Positions 14,412 to 24,080 of a stretch of 64,000 bases of DNA are shown one piece after another (position 1 is the first letter of the stretch; the number at the start of each line of letters is the position of its first letter). The notes under the pieces are model-generated. The model made no database searches and was not told where the DNA came from. It was given only the letters and a program-made list of their open reading frames with translations. This stretch comes from Desulfopila aestuarii DSM 18488 (GTDB taxonomy: Bacteria; Desulfobacterota; Desulfobulbia; Desulfobulbales; Desulfocapsaceae): assembly GCA_945863875.1 (NCBI GenBank), contig CAMBBS010000013.1, positions 49,880 to 113,879 on the forward strand. Reading direction: 5' to 3'. A program made the position numbers and the translations under genes.

Positions 14412-14942
14412 TTATTTTACCGTGCCAATCTCAAGGTCCGCACCCTTCCAGGCAAAAATCCCGCCTGGATATCTATAAACGTTTGTATAGCCGAGCTTTT
14501 TCGCCCAGAGTGCACCATTATGGCTCCGGGTGCATTTGACAAAACCACAGTAAACAATGATCTTTTTTGCTTTATCCGGACCAAGCAGTTGCAGGTATTC
14601 TTCCTGGCTTTTGCCGTCGGTCTGTTTACTGTCCCATTCCACCATGTCGGGAATTGGAAAAAGAAACTGTTTCGCGGTAGGTACATGGTTTTTTTTATAA
14701 CTGTCTTCGTAGGGCATGGTATCGATAACCAATATATCTTCCCCGGTTTTCATAAGCTCATTCAGTTCTGCGGTGGTAATAACATCATACCCGCTCTCCG
14801 CAACATCCCGGACCAGATTTACCGCTTCGATTTCCTTTTCCATTTCGTCTTTAAATTTGCCAGTGCCGAAAGCAAAGGCACTGGAGGTGGCAAATACCCC
14901 CGTAAATACCATCATTACCGCTGCAAGTGCAATTTTTTTCAT
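14412..14942 (-). CDS. Exported rhodanese-domain protein
   Basis: A 176-residue periplasmic protein: signal peptide MKKIALAAVMMVFTG ending near AFA, then one rhodanese domain. The active-site loop is YCGFVKCTRSHNGA; the catalytic cysteine is CGFVKC. The upstream in-frame TTG at 14951 would add three residues; I prefer the ATG. It lies 69 bases downstream of a MauE-like membrane protein on the same strand, and such pairs suggest periplasmic sulfur or thiol-redox chemistry. The substrate is unknown. Confidence 0.8.
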   Translation of the reverse strand: MKKIALAAVMMVFTGVFATSSAFAFGTGKFKDEMEKEIEAVNLVRDVAESGYDVITTAELNELMKTGEDILVIDTMPYEDSYKKNHVPTAKQFLFPIPDMVEWDSKQTDGKSQEEYLQLLGPDKAKKIIVYCGFVKCTRSHNGALWAKKLGYTNVYRYPGGIFAWKGADLEIGTVK

Positions 14943-15011
14943 GATTTTCAATCCCGATACAAGGTTAATAAGTTGGGATGAGTACCTCCAGGAGGTTGGT
15001 ACTCCACTCCC

Positions 15012-15473
15012 TCAATGTGAAAAAGTACAAGTACGGTACCGGTGGTACCAGAATGAGTAGAGAAGAGGAACGAACATTACAATATCACGGACAAGAGCGG
15101 CTCGAAGGCCTTGAAAAGCGGTATGTTCCGGATCTTCCGGACCAAAGCAGCCACAATCGATATCCAGGCCCTGCCCGATTGAATACGACAAAAGAACAAT
15201 AAAAAAGAGCAGGAGCAGTGCCACCCCGACCTTGCTTTTCAGGCTGTTAAACAGTAACCCCACGGCGAGAAATATCTCGGCCACAGGCAACACCACCGCG
15301 GTCGGTAATAAAAGCACGTCCGGCAGGATAGCGTACGCATCAATTATCTCGGCAAACCCACGGACATCAAGGAGCTTAGGCAAGCCGGCACCGAGGAAAA
15401 TCAAGCTGATTATCCAGCGGCCAATGCGATCCGCCCACAGCAGCCTCTTCTGCACGTTATTTTTCTGGTCCAT
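15012..15473 (-). CDS. MauE/DoxX-family membrane protein
   Basis: A 153-residue protein with four predicted membrane helices and the motif IDCGCFG between helices, typical of MauE-like proteins that pass reducing equivalents across the membrane (as in methylamine dehydrogenase maturation). ATG 15473 is preceded by GAAGAG; the 31 in-frame residues upstream are not typical. Immediately upstream of the rhodanese gene, so it may keep that protein or a partner reduced; this is inference from context. Confidence 0.7.
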   Translation of the reverse strand: MDQKNNVQKRLLWADRIGRWIISLIFLGAGLPKLLDVRGFAEIIDAYAILPDVLLLPTAVVLPVAEIFLAVGLLFNSLKSKVGVALLLLFFIVLLSYSIGQGLDIDCGCFGPEDPEHTAFQGLRAALVRDIVMFVPLLYSFWYHRYRTCTFSH

Positions 15474-15733
15474 CGACAACTCTTCACAGCTGATTGGTGA
15501 GCAGTAGAGAAAATCATATTGAAAAAAACATGTCGCATCATGCCGAAATTTCAGCAGATAGTCCAATAGTTATTTCCTATCGGAACACCACCAGCCATTG
15601 CCGTCACTGATCTCTCCAGCACTCTCTTCGGCAAAGTGGCAGAGACATCGGCCAGATATTTAATTTTGGACTTTTAACGAAAGCTGCTTAAATGAAAGAA
15701 AGGAGACAAATATTGCTGAAGGAGAGTTTCTTT

Positions 15734-16069
15734 ATGGCTGATGCAGGCTACCGTTTACCGCCGCTTTATCTTGCTGCATGGACAATAGGCACCTTGGGCA
15801 TCGTCGGCCTTGGTGGTGTTTGGGTCCTGCATCCGCCCGTACATATGTATACTGGTCTGTTCTATTTGGCTTTTGCCTGTATAGCCTTTGGTGCAGGCGA
15901 GATACTCAACCATCCCCAAACACCGCAACTCTCCACAGACGCTACCGCTTCTCCTGCCGATGTAAAGCTCTGTCGTCGGCGCGATCCATGCAGTCTTGGC
16001 AATTTATTCGATATCGGCGGCTTGCTGCTTTTTTTTGTTGGCCTCTCATTCCTGCTGTTTCCCCGGTAA
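15734..16069 (+). CDS. Small membrane protein of unknown function
   Basis: A 111-residue protein with three hydrophobic segments (near residues 10-30, 35-52 and 90-108) and a short loop with two cysteines (KLCRRRDPCSLGNLFDIG). I chose the ATG at 15734 because AAGGAG lies upstream; an ATG 42 bases earlier is possible. I do not recognise the family. It is convergent with the hypA remnant. Confidence 0.55.
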   Translation: MADAGYRLPPLYLAAWTIGTLGIVGLGGVWVLHPPVHMYTGLFYLAFACIAFGAGEILNHPQTPQLSTDATASPADVKLCRRRDPCSLGNLFDIGGLLLFFVGLSFLLFPR

Positions 16070-16167
16070 CTGCTGTTAACCGACAATCGGAGACAATGCG
16101 TGCCGCGCAGAACGAAACAAGGGAAAAACACAGAACATACAAAAAAACGAAAGGACACGACAGGAAA

Positions 16168-16411
16168 TTATTCAAGGGTGACGTGCGGCAGAACCAGATC
16201 CTGGCCGGAGGCCGAGGCAATGAGGAGGTTCAAGCCTTGTGTCACCGCTCTCTCCCCGGCGGGAACGTTGAAGCCGCAAACGAAGGATTCCACAACAGTA
16301 CCACCATCGTCACCAACAGCAACCTCGGCGGGTAGCACCTTTCCTGCCTGATGTTAAATCAAGGCCGATAAGCTGATTACGCAGCCCCTGGGCGAGGGAG
16401 AACTCATGCAT
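16168..16411 (-). pseudogene. hypA: hypA remnant (frameshifted, zinc domain missing)
   Basis: Downstream of hypD on the minus strand, the ATG at 16411 opens with MHEFSLAQGLRNQLIGL, the classic HypA start in which His2 binds nickel. The frame then fails: the homology continues in another frame as KVLPAEVAVGDDGG and VVESFVCGFNVPAGERAVTQ, ending GQDLVLPHVTLE at a TAA. Between the two parts lie a frame change and an in-frame TAA. The CXXC...CXXC zinc ribbon that should sit before the last dozen residues is absent, so about 35 residues of a normal 113-residue HypA are gone. HypA delivers nickel to NiFe hydrogenases; this copy cannot be functional as written. Confidence 0.75.
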
Positions 16412-16452
16412 TGGCAGTGCCGCCGGTCAAGGGTGCGGCGTCCGACAGCCTC

Positions 16453-17556
16453 CTACGCGACCGCCCGATTGCCTTGAACATTGTATTTGAAATAGGAAGA
16501 ACAAATGCCCTCATCCGAGATCATGCACGGGCCAATAGGCGACTGCGGCGTGCAGACCATGCCGAAGGCAGGACAGTCCGGCGGAAGTCCGCGACCGGAA
16601 ATGATCGCATTGCACTGGCACATACATGATTCCTGCCCCTCCTTAAACCTGACATTGAATCTCTTGGTGGCATCATAAAGTGACAGCTCATCACGAATGA
16701 CAAATCCGCTCTGCTCTATGGTGCCGAGGCCGCGCCAGTCGGTATCGACGGCGAAGAATACTTCCGACACCATTTTCCTGGCCTTTTTATTGTCATCGGA
16801 AGAATAGATAAAGGCGGAAGTATCATCAAAAACCGACTCACCCCGGCGTATCTGTTTCACGAGACTCAGGATGCCCTCGAGGATCTCCACCGGCTCAAAG
16901 CCGGCAATATAGCAGGAGAGATTATGTCTTTTCGCCAGTTCGGTATAGGCTTCGGTATCGGAAATGGTATTGATATGATCGGAACAGAGCAGGCCGCGGA
17001 TGTTCAGATCCGGGTCCATCATCAGCACATCGATCGTCGGAGGCAGTAGCCTGATCGAAGGAATAACACAAAAGTTTTCTATGCCCAAACGTGCCGCCTC
17101 AAGAATTGTTTCGGCGACACTCGGCGCGGTGGCCTCGAAACCAACCGCTGGATAGACGACGGTAAAATCAGGTTCCCGCCGGGCAATATCAAGGGCATCC
17201 ATGGGAGAGGATATTATTTCCACCCTGGCGCCCTTTTTCCAAATGGAACCAAGAGATTCGTTGCTGCCCGGAACGCGCAGCAGGTCTTCACAGGCGGCGG
17301 TGATGACGTTAGGTTGCATACCGACCTTGACAAAGGCATCGATATGCCCGGCCGGCATGACACAGACGCTACAGCCGGGGCCGGCGACGAGGTCAATTCT
17401 TTCCGGCAGCAGTTGGCGAAGACCATACTTGAGAATGGCCCTGTTCTGTGTACCGCAGGCCACCATCAGCCGCATGGGCCGGTCGACCAGATGGTGTATT
17501 TCTTCAAGCAGTGCTTCCTGGAGATGAAGATTTTTCGTTACTTTCCCGGCTTTCAT
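16453..17556 (-). CDS. hypD: Hydrogenase maturation protein HypD
   Basis: A 367-residue scaffold on which the Fe(CN)2CO group of NiFe hydrogenases is assembled with HypC and HypE. Conserved elements are CGTQ near residue 35, GPGCSVCVMP near residue 60, and the C-terminal cysteine set (CMCQC, PPDCPAFG, VCTP, GPCMIS, EGICSSYF) that holds a [4Fe-4S] cluster and redox thiols. GAGAGGT precedes the ATG. It sits downstream of the hydrogenase genes on the same strand; hypC and hypE are not next to it. Confidence 0.93.
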   Translation of the reverse strand: MKAGKVTKNLHLQEALLEEIHHLVDRPMRLMVACGTQNRAILKYGLRQLLPERIDLVAGPGCSVCVMPAGHIDAFVKVGMQPNVITAACEDLLRVPGSNESLGSIWKKGARVEIISSPMDALDIARREPDFTVVYPAVGFEATAPSVAETILEAARLGIENFCVIPSIRLLPPTIDVLMMDPDLNIRGLLCSDHINTISDTEAYTELAKRHNLSCYIAGFEPVEILEGILSLVKQIRRGESVFDDTSAFIYSSDDNKKARKMVSEVFFAVDTDWRGLGTIEQSGFVIRDELSLYDATKRFNVRFKEGQESCMCQCNAIISGRGLPPDCPAFGMVCTPQSPIGPCMISDEGICSSYFKYNVQGNRAVA

Positions 17557-17615
17557 TCGGTAGACCTCTCTCCCCAGGTGAAATAAAGAGAACTCTCACC
17601 TGAACACCCTGGTAA

Positions 17616-17651
17616 TTTTTTGGGAAAAAGACATGCCTTTTCCCAAAAAAA
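17616..17651 (-). terminator. Bidirectional terminator between the small zinc protein gene and hypD
   Basis: Stem GGGAAAA(A)/(C)TTTTCCC flanked by T6 and A7, so either strand reads as a hairpin followed by a T-run. It lies 12 bases beyond the stop of the small protein gene and 60 bases before hypD, suggesting hypD has its own promoter or depends on read-through. Confidence 0.7.
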
Positions 17652-17662
17652 CAACTGCACAA

Positions 17663-17905
17663 TTATTCCGAGGCTTCCGCCTCGCTTTTCATTGCTTTGT
17701 AGCTCTCTGAGTCAACAACTTTTTCGCTTTCCAGTTTTTCGATCTCAGCTCGAGTCAAATGAAATTTTCCGCATGCCGGACACGTACCGTCAAAATCATC
17801 GCCGACAGCCCGCGCTTTCAACTCGTCAATAGTCATGTGATCCAGTTTGCCGCATGCACCACTGGGATTTTCCGCCCGTACCTGCACTCTTCGTGTGTGT
17901 GGCAT
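17663..17905 (-). CDS. Small cysteine-containing protein, unknown
   Basis: An 80-residue hydrophilic protein. GACGKLDHMT and CPACGKFHLT could form a small metal site; the C-terminus is acidic (SEAEASE). The ATG at 17905 has a perfect AGGAGG five bases upstream, so expression is probably strong. I do not recognise the family; its place between mvhA and hypD is the only hint. A 15-bp inverted repeat (TTCCCCGGCGGGGAA, 17932-17946) lies in its 5' region. Confidence 0.6.
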   Translation of the reverse strand: MPHTRRVQVRAENPSGACGKLDHMTIDELKARAVGDDFDGTCPACGKFHLTRAEIEKLESEKVVDSESYKAMKSEAEASE

Positions 17906-18039
17906 GGTAACCTCCTGCACATTTATCTTTATTCCCCGGCGGGGAACACAAATAAGTACGTTGTTTATACTACATTATCGACCAAAAAAAACAATAAAGA
18001 CCATGCACAATATCTTTTCATCGGCTGCCGTCTAACGCC

Positions 18040-18072
18040 TGTCACCCACCGCCAGGAAGGAGGTGGGTGACA
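18040..18072 (-). terminator. Hairpin after the read-through end of mvhA
   Basis: Perfect 11-bp stem TGTCACCCACC/GGTGGGTGACA with an 11-base loop, 12 bases after the TGA at 18085-18087. Its place right after that second stop, rather than after the first TGA at 18181, fits the mvhA gene continuing to 18085. No strong T-run follows. Confidence 0.55.
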
Positions 18073-18084
18073 ACGCAAGACAGA

Positions 18085-19533
18085 TCAACTGACTATCCGG
18101 TCAACCTCGTTTCCCTTGGAATCCACAATACTTACAGATACCGGTATACCGCCATCCAGGCGGTGCGTTGCACAGGACATTCAGGGGTCGTAGGCGCGCA
18201 CCGCCATTTCCACCTGATTGAGCAAGCCTTCATTGTAAATACCGTCTTTAATGAGGGTTGTCGCCGCCTGCTTTACGCTCATGTTCATCGGCGCGATGTT
18301 ATGGGTCGTACCGACAATGAGATTGGCCTTGGTAATGCAGCCGTTGTCGTCGGTGGTGTAGTCATGGATCAGGGTGCCCCTGGGTGCTTCAACAATGCCT
18401 ATGCCTCGACCGGCCTTCGGCTCGACGTGGGCGCGCACATTTGGATCGGTGATGCCTTCCCATTCGAGCAATTCAATGGTCCGCTCACAGGCATAGACCA
18501 TTTCAATCAGCCGGGCGTAATGATACAGCAGGGTCTGCTGCGCCGGGCGGCCAAAGGAACTCCGGAACGTTTCCAGTGCCGCCTGCGCCTTCGGCGTAGA
18601 GATCTTGTCACAGACATTGATTCGCGCCAGGGTGTTTGCCCGGTAAATGCCCTTCGGAGCGGCCAGGCTCATGTCAAAGCCCTCGTTCCAGGATTTGGCA
18701 TAGGGCATTTTCGAATAGCCCCAGGGCTCGACGTGTTCGCCGATAAAATCCGTATATGCCGCCCCTTCAAAGTCGACATAGCTGCCGTCAGCCTTCATCA
18801 TGCGCTGCCTGCCGTCGTAGAGGCGCAGGGCGCCGTCCTCACGGTCAACGGTACCGAGAAAGCCGGTCCTGATCACGCCAAGGTCGCTGATGACGTCCAT
18901 ATATTTACTGAACACGTTGTCAATGGCGTACTCCAGGGCATAGAGAGAGAAGTCAAGCAGAGTCCTGGTGCCTTCGAGCAACTCCTTTCGCTCTTCCTCC
19001 ATCATCGGTTTGGCAAAACCGCCGACCACGCCGGCAATCGGATGAATGGCTTTACCGGCAAACTTGTCGAGCATCATCTGGCCGAGCTGACGCATTTTGA
19101 CCACCTTGCCGGCAAGCTCCGGGGCCGCTTTCACCACGCCGATGACATTACGCACTGAGTAATCCGCATCCGGCCCTAGGACAAAATCGGGGGCCGCAAG
19201 AAAGAAAAAATGCAGGATCTTGTCGTTGATGTGTGCCATGACCTGACACATTTCCCGCAGCTTATGGCCGGTTTCCGTCGGGGTTACGCCGAAGGCGCCG
19301 TCGACCGCCTTGTTAGAGGCAAGATGATGCATCCACGGACAGATGCCGCAGATACGATTGACAATACGGGGCACCTCTTCCGCCGGCCTGCCTTCAATAA
19401 ATTTTTCAAACCCGCGCAGGGACTGAATGTGCAGAAACGCGTCCTGCACGTTGCCGTCATCGCCCAAATGAATGGCGATCTTGGCGTGTCCTTCTATGCG
19501 GGTAACCGGCGCGATATTTATTACCTTTCCCAT
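18085..19533 (-). CDS. mvhA: [NiFeSe] Mvh-type hydrogenase large subunit, selenocysteine-containing
   Basis: Read through one TGA at 18181-18183 the protein has 482 residues. The N-terminal nickel motif is RICGIC. The C-terminal motif that normally reads DPCXXCXXH is DP-U-MSCATH, with Sec451 in place of the nickel-binding cysteine, Cys454 and His457. A 25-residue tail (RLDGGIPV...DRIVS) follows, the size expected for the peptide cut off after the histidine by a maturation protease. Stopping at the TGA would remove half the nickel site. A hairpin at 18148-18164 is the likely SECIS. The subunit oxidises H2 in the cytoplasmic Mvh-Hdr complex. It starts one base after mvhG with GGAGG upstream. 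Confidence 0.9.
18148..18164 (-). promoter_or_regulatory. SECIS-like hairpin of mvhA
   Basis: On the mRNA strand, 16 bases after the UGA, ACCGCC pairs with GGCGGT around the loop UGGAU. The loop starts 22 bases after UGA, within the range for bacterial SECIS elements read by SelB. The same spacing, stem length and loop recur in mvhD. Confidence 0.75.
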
Positions 19534-19534
19534 C

Positions 19535-20476
19535 CTAATCCTCCTCCACGACCCGTTTTTTCATCGGTCGAAGTTGTCCGTGGGCTCCTGAAAATCTCAG
19601 TATCGACCGACGGTCAACGACTGATTTATAGTCAATTCCGTTACTTGCCAGGGCATTCATCATATCAAGCAGCTGATTGCCGTCCTTACGCACCGGCCCG
19701 AAACATCCCCGGCAGGGCACCCTGGCGCTGATGCAGGCCGGCGCGCCACGCTTGGCACAGCCGGCAGCCGTCACCGGCCCCATGCACAAATAGCCCTGCT
19801 CGAGCAGGCAGCGCATCTCATCGATCGGCGCCCCAGGTACAAAGTCGGCATTGGTGATAAAACGCTTCACCTGGCTGACATCGCCCTTACCTTCACGCCT
19901 GGTCGGGCAGGTATCACAGACACTCTTGCCCGGAAGAACGGGATCCCTGCCTTCGACAAGCGACAGGATCACTTCGGCGATCAGTGCCGGATTGGGCGGA
20001 CAGCCGGGCAGCTGCATATCTATCTTCACCTTCTCATCACAGGCATAGACCCGATCAAGCGGTGCCGGTACCTCTACGGTGGGTATCTTCGCCCCCGGAT
20101 CAGTCGTCTCGGTGTGGAAAATCCCCTCCCAGCTCTCTGCCCGGTCCTGCCCGTTCATCAGGGCGGGAATGCCGCCGTGTGTCGCGCAGGTACCAAGGGC
20201 AATCAACACCTTGCACTTGGCCCGCATCTCTTCGAGTACTTCCAGGTGTTCGTGATTGCTCACCCCGCCGGTGACAATACCGACAACGGCCTCGGGAATC
20301 GTCAGGGTCAATCCTTCGCCGCACTGACCAAAATACTTATGATCCATCAGGACGGGGCAATGGACAATATCCAGGGCCTCGGTGATAATCGGCACGAGAT
20401 CTTCGCCGATGTTCAGGATGGCGATTTCGCACCCCGAACAGGATCCCAACCACTCCATAGCAGTAGTTACAGCCAT
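19535..20476 (-). CDS. mvhG: Mvh-type hydrogenase small subunit
   Basis: A 313-residue iron-sulfur subunit that carries electrons from the NiFe(Se) site. The proximal cluster motif is LGSCSGCE near residue 12 with ALGTCATHGG and LPGCPPNP further on; the C-terminal part has the cysteine-rich clusters CDTCPTRREGKG and CISARVPCRGCFGP. No signal peptide, consistent with a cytoplasmic Mvh enzyme. GGAGGGAG precedes the ATG; it lies 12 bases after the mvhD stop. Confidence 0.93.
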   Translation of the reverse strand: MAVTTAMEWLGSCSGCEIAILNIGEDLVPIITEALDIVHCPVLMDHKYFGQCGEGLTLTIPEAVVGIVTGGVSNHEHLEVLEEMRAKCKVLIALGTCATHGGIPALMNGQDRAESWEGIFHTETTDPGAKIPTVEVPAPLDRVYACDEKVKIDMQLPGCPPNPALIAEVILSLVEGRDPVLPGKSVCDTCPTRREGKGDVSQVKRFITNADFVPGAPIDEMRCLLEQGYLCMGPVTAAGCAKRGAPACISARVPCRGCFGPVRKDGNQLLDMMNALASNGIDYKSVVDRRSILRFSGAHGQLRPMKKRVVEED

Positions 20477-20488
20477 ATCTCCCTCCCT

Positions 20489-20908
20489 TTATGCCACTGG
20501 GGCATCCTGACCGTTTACCGGACCTAATTTTTTGATGCGCGCGGTCATCTGAGTTACCGCCGCAACGAATTTATCCGGCTCCGCCGAGGAAACCCAGGTC
20601 AAGTTGAACCGTTCGGCCTCGTAACCGAAATCTTCCAACAACTCAGCAACCATGTCGGACCGGGTCATCGCTTTATAATTACCATCCAGGTAATGACATT
20701 CACCGAGGTGTCAGCCGAGGACCATCACCCCGTCCGCCCCTTGCGACAGGGCATCCATGATAAATTCAGGATGGACCATCCCCGAGCACATTACTCGGAT
20801 GATCCGCACGTTATGTGGATACTGCATCCTCGCGGTTCCCGCCAGATCAGCCGCGGCGTAGGAGCACCAGTTGCAGCAGAATGCAACAATTTTAGGCTCA
20901 AAACTCAT
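20489..20908 (-). CDS. mvhD: MvhD electron-transfer subunit, selenocysteine-containing
   Basis: Read through a TGA at 20711-20713 the protein has 139 residues, the normal MvhD length. MvhD carries a [2Fe-2S] centre and links the hydrogenase to HdrA. Visible cysteines are [10 protein letters not shown] and VMCSGMV; the usual GCHXGXCHYXXGN motif reads [17 protein letters not shown], with Sec66 replacing cysteine. Ending at the TGA would delete 73 conserved residues. A hairpin at 20678-20694 is the likely SECIS. It lies between hdrA and mvhG in the operon. A selenocysteine version of this subunit is known in methanogens. Confidence 0.9.
20678..20694 (-). promoter_or_regulatory. SECIS-like hairpin of mvhD
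   Basis: On the mRNA strand, 16 bases after the UGA, AUUACC pairs with GGUAAU around UGGAU. Spacer, stem length and loop are identical to the mvhA element although the stem sequence differs, which argues for selection on the structure. Confidence 0.75.
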
Positions 20909-21017
20909 GTGATTTACTCCTTCTCACTGTAAAGTTCATTTCGAGGGCTCCCCCCGGACCACACAAGGAGAACGGTGCCGCATGGCGGAGGAGCCTTCGA
21001 TGTATTCAAGATAAAAC

Positions 21018-24000
21018 TCAGACGGCAAGCGCCGCCTGAATCTGCGCGCTGATCTGCTTCATGGTAAATCCGGAGACATAGACGCCACGTTTGGGGCAGG
21101 TACCCTGGCACAAACCGCAGCCTTTGCACTGCGCCTTGTTCACCACGATCACCTTGCCGGCGGCCTGCCCGTCTTTTGCCGGTTTATCAACCAGCGTAAT
21201 GGCATGGTAGGGGCAGACATCGACACAGAGGGCACAGCCATCGCAATAACGTTCATCGACGGCAGCTTTCACCGCATCAAGATAGACATGACTCTTCGAC
21301 AGCAGAGTGGCCGCCCTGGCCGCAGCGGCCAAGGCCTGGGCGACCGATTCCTCGATCGGTTTCGGGTAGTGGGCCAATCCTGCAACAAACATCCCGTCCG
21401 TGGAAAAATCGACAGGCCGTAGTTTGGCGTGCGCCTCCTGGAAAAAGCCCTGGCCATCGACAGGAACCTTGTAGAGTTTACCCAGCTCCGCCGCATCCGC
21501 CTTGGGCCGAATGGCGACGGCCAGAATGACCATGTCCGCCTCGATCTTCAAGGGTCGGTGCAGCACATGATCCCAGACCTCAACATCAATGACCAAACCA
21601 TTTTCGGTAACCTTCGGCTTGCCGTGCAGCTCGTAGTTAATAAAGATGACCCCAAGCTTTCTTGCCTGTTTGTAGAGGGCCTCACGCTGTGCATAGGTGC
21701 GCATATCCCGGTAGAGGATATAGACATTGCGCTCTGGATTCTCTTTTTTCAGGGCAATGGCCGACTGCACGGAATGGGTGCAGCAGACCTTCGAGCAATA
21801 CATACTGCCCTCTTCCCTGGAGCCGACACACTGAATGAAGACAAACCGCCTGGCCCTTCGCACATGGGCCTCCTTCAATTCAAAAAGCTTGTCGAACTGA
21901 ACCGAGGTGACGACGCCGGTTATGGAATTATAGTTATATTCGGTGGGAGTATAGGCATCTCCGCCCGTGGCGACAATGCCCGCCCCGTGCTCGATAACCT
22001 TGGTCAGTCCATCCTTGCCGGTGATGGTCGAGCGGAAATTCCCGACAAAACCCTCCACTCCCGTTACCGTGGATTCTTTGTGGATGATGATCTTATCGTT
22101 ACACACCAGCTTGTCGACAAGCTTGGCCACCTGTGTCGGCACATGTTCTCCGGCCCAGGTATGCTTCAGATTGAGGGCATTGCCACCCAGGATGTCTGTC
22201 TGTTCAACCAGATGCACTTCAAAACCCTGCTCGGCGAGATTCAGACCGGCCGTCATGCCGGCGACACCGCCGCCGATGACCAGCGCCTTCTGGGTGATCG
22301 GCACGGAAATCGGTTTAAGGGAATCCCCATATGTCACCTTGGCTGCGGCCATGCGCACCAGATCCTTCGCCTTGGCGGTGGCCGCTTTCGGATTATCGGT
22401 GTGCACCCAGGAGTTGTGATTTCTGATGTTGGCCATTTCCATGAGATATTCATTGAGGCCGGCGGCCTTCAAAGTTTCACGGAACAGCGGTTCATGAGTA
22501 CGGGGCGTACAGGCGGCGATGACAATCCTGTTCAGTTTCTGTTCCTGAATGCGCTTGACAATCATCTCCTGGGTATCCTGAGAACAAGAGAACAGATTGC
22601 GTTCAACATAGACGACATCCGGCAGCGTGGCGGCATATTCGTCCACCGCCTTGACATCGACGATCCCGGCGATATTCGACCCGCAATGGCAGACAAAGAT
22701 ACCGATACGCGGCTCTTCCCCGGAAACGTCCCTTTCTTTTGGAAAAGTCGGTTCGGTGGTCAGCTCAAACCTGGCCGGCGAGAGCAGGTCGGCCACGGCA
22801 GCCGCGGCAGCGGATCCCTCAACGACCGACTGAGGAATATCTTTAGGGCCGGCAATGGCGCCGCAGGTGAAGATGCCTTCCCGTGAGGTCTGCACCGGGG
22901 CAAAGTCGGAGGTGGCGGCAAAATTGTCCGCCGTCAGCTTGATATCGGCGGTGTGGGCTAGTTCGAGGACATGTTTCGGCGTCTGCAGTCCAACCGACAG
23001 CACGACCATGTCATAGAATTCTTCGAGCTGGCGGCCCTCCTCATTGACATAACTCAGACGCAGATCCCCACCTGAACCATCGGGCTCCACACCATTGACG
23101 CGGCAACGGACAAAACGTACGCCGGAATCTTCCTTCGCCCGCTGCATATACAGATCAAATTCCTTGCCATGGGTGCGCATGTCCATATAAAAGATCGAGG
23201 TCTGCAGTCCGGGCGCATGATCCTTGGCAATGACCGCCTCCTTGATGGCATACATGCAACAGACCGAGGAACAGTAGCCGTTATTACACAGGTTTTCATC
23301 CCGTGAGCCGACGCATTGCAGGAAGGCAACCTTGTTCACCGGTTTGCCGTCGGAAGGACGAATCAGATGTCCTTCGGTCGGCCCGGAGGCGGAGAGGTAT
23401 CTCTCGAGCTGCAGGGAGGTGATGACGTTGGGGTAGACGCCGTATCCCCAGACGCCGGCATCCGTCGGATCATAGGCCTCAAATCCCGGGGCCAGGATCA
23501 CCGCGCCGACATTGAGCTGGTGCATCTTTTCCGTATCGTTGAAATTAATGGCCCCGGCGTCGCACACCTTCTCACAAAAACCACAGGCCCCCGGCTTTTG
23601 CAGACGGATACAGGCATCGGGGTCGATCTGATACTTAAGCGGTACCGCCTGGGCGTATTTCACATAGATCGCCTTGCGTTTGCCGGTGGCCGCATCGTAC
23701 TCGCTATCGACTTTTTTCGGACACTTCTCGGTGCACGCGCCGCAGGCAATGCACTTCTCCATGTCGACGTAGCGCGGAGATTCCTTCACGTTAACAGTAA
23801 AATTCCCAGCCTTACCATCGATTTTGGTAACTTCACTGAGGGTCATCAATTTAATATTTAAGTGCCGACCGCACTCAACCAGCTTTGGCGCGATAATTCA
23901 CATCGAGCAATCATTGGTCGGGAAGGTTTTGTCCAGCTGCGCCATGGCCCCGCCAATGGCGCCGGTCTTTTCGACCAAGTATACGTAATATCCGGAATCG

Positions 24001-24080
24001 GCGAGATCCAGGGCCGCCTGCATCCCTGTGACGCCGCCTCCGACAATCATTACCGAGCCAATTTTTTTTGTGTCCAGCAT
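21018..24080 (-). CDS. hdrA: HdrA-like FAD/iron-sulfur subunit, selenocysteine-containing
   Basis: Read through a TGA at 23898-23900 the protein has 1020 residues. HdrA is the FAD subunit where electron bifurcation occurs in Mvh-Hdr complexes. The N-terminal FAD fold is [20 protein letters not shown]; then [18 protein letters not shown], where the family has CSMCILAPK, so Sec61 replaces the cysteine. A [4Fe-4S] motif [14 protein letters not shown] follows, a second dinucleotide fold [15 protein letters not shown] sits near residue 590, and two ferredoxin clusters ([27 protein letters not shown]) end the protein. ATG 24080 is preceded by GGAGAGGAG. The likely SECIS is at 23858-23878. Confidence 0.9.
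23858..23878 (-). promoter_or_regulatory. SECIS-like hairpin of hdrA
   Basis: On the mRNA strand, UUGAGUGC pairs with GCACUUAA (8 bp, one G-U) around the loop GGUCG. The loop begins 27 bases after the UGA and resembles the GGUCU loop of the E. coli fdhF SECIS. Spacing is longer than in the three sister elements but still within the usual bacterial range. Confidence 0.65.

Noticed and set aside
16168..16411. Selenocysteine or programmed frameshift as explanation of the broken hypA
   Set aside because: The in-frame stop is TAA, not TGA, and a whole zinc domain is missing, so decay is simpler.
21018..21020. The terminal TGA of hdrA as a further selenocysteine codon
   Set aside because: The codons that follow reach another stop at once and show no conserved motif; the protein already ends at the expected place.
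21429..22886. A 485-codon plus-strand frame over hdrA
   Set aside because: It is the antisense shadow of hdrA; no family features and no ribosome binding site.
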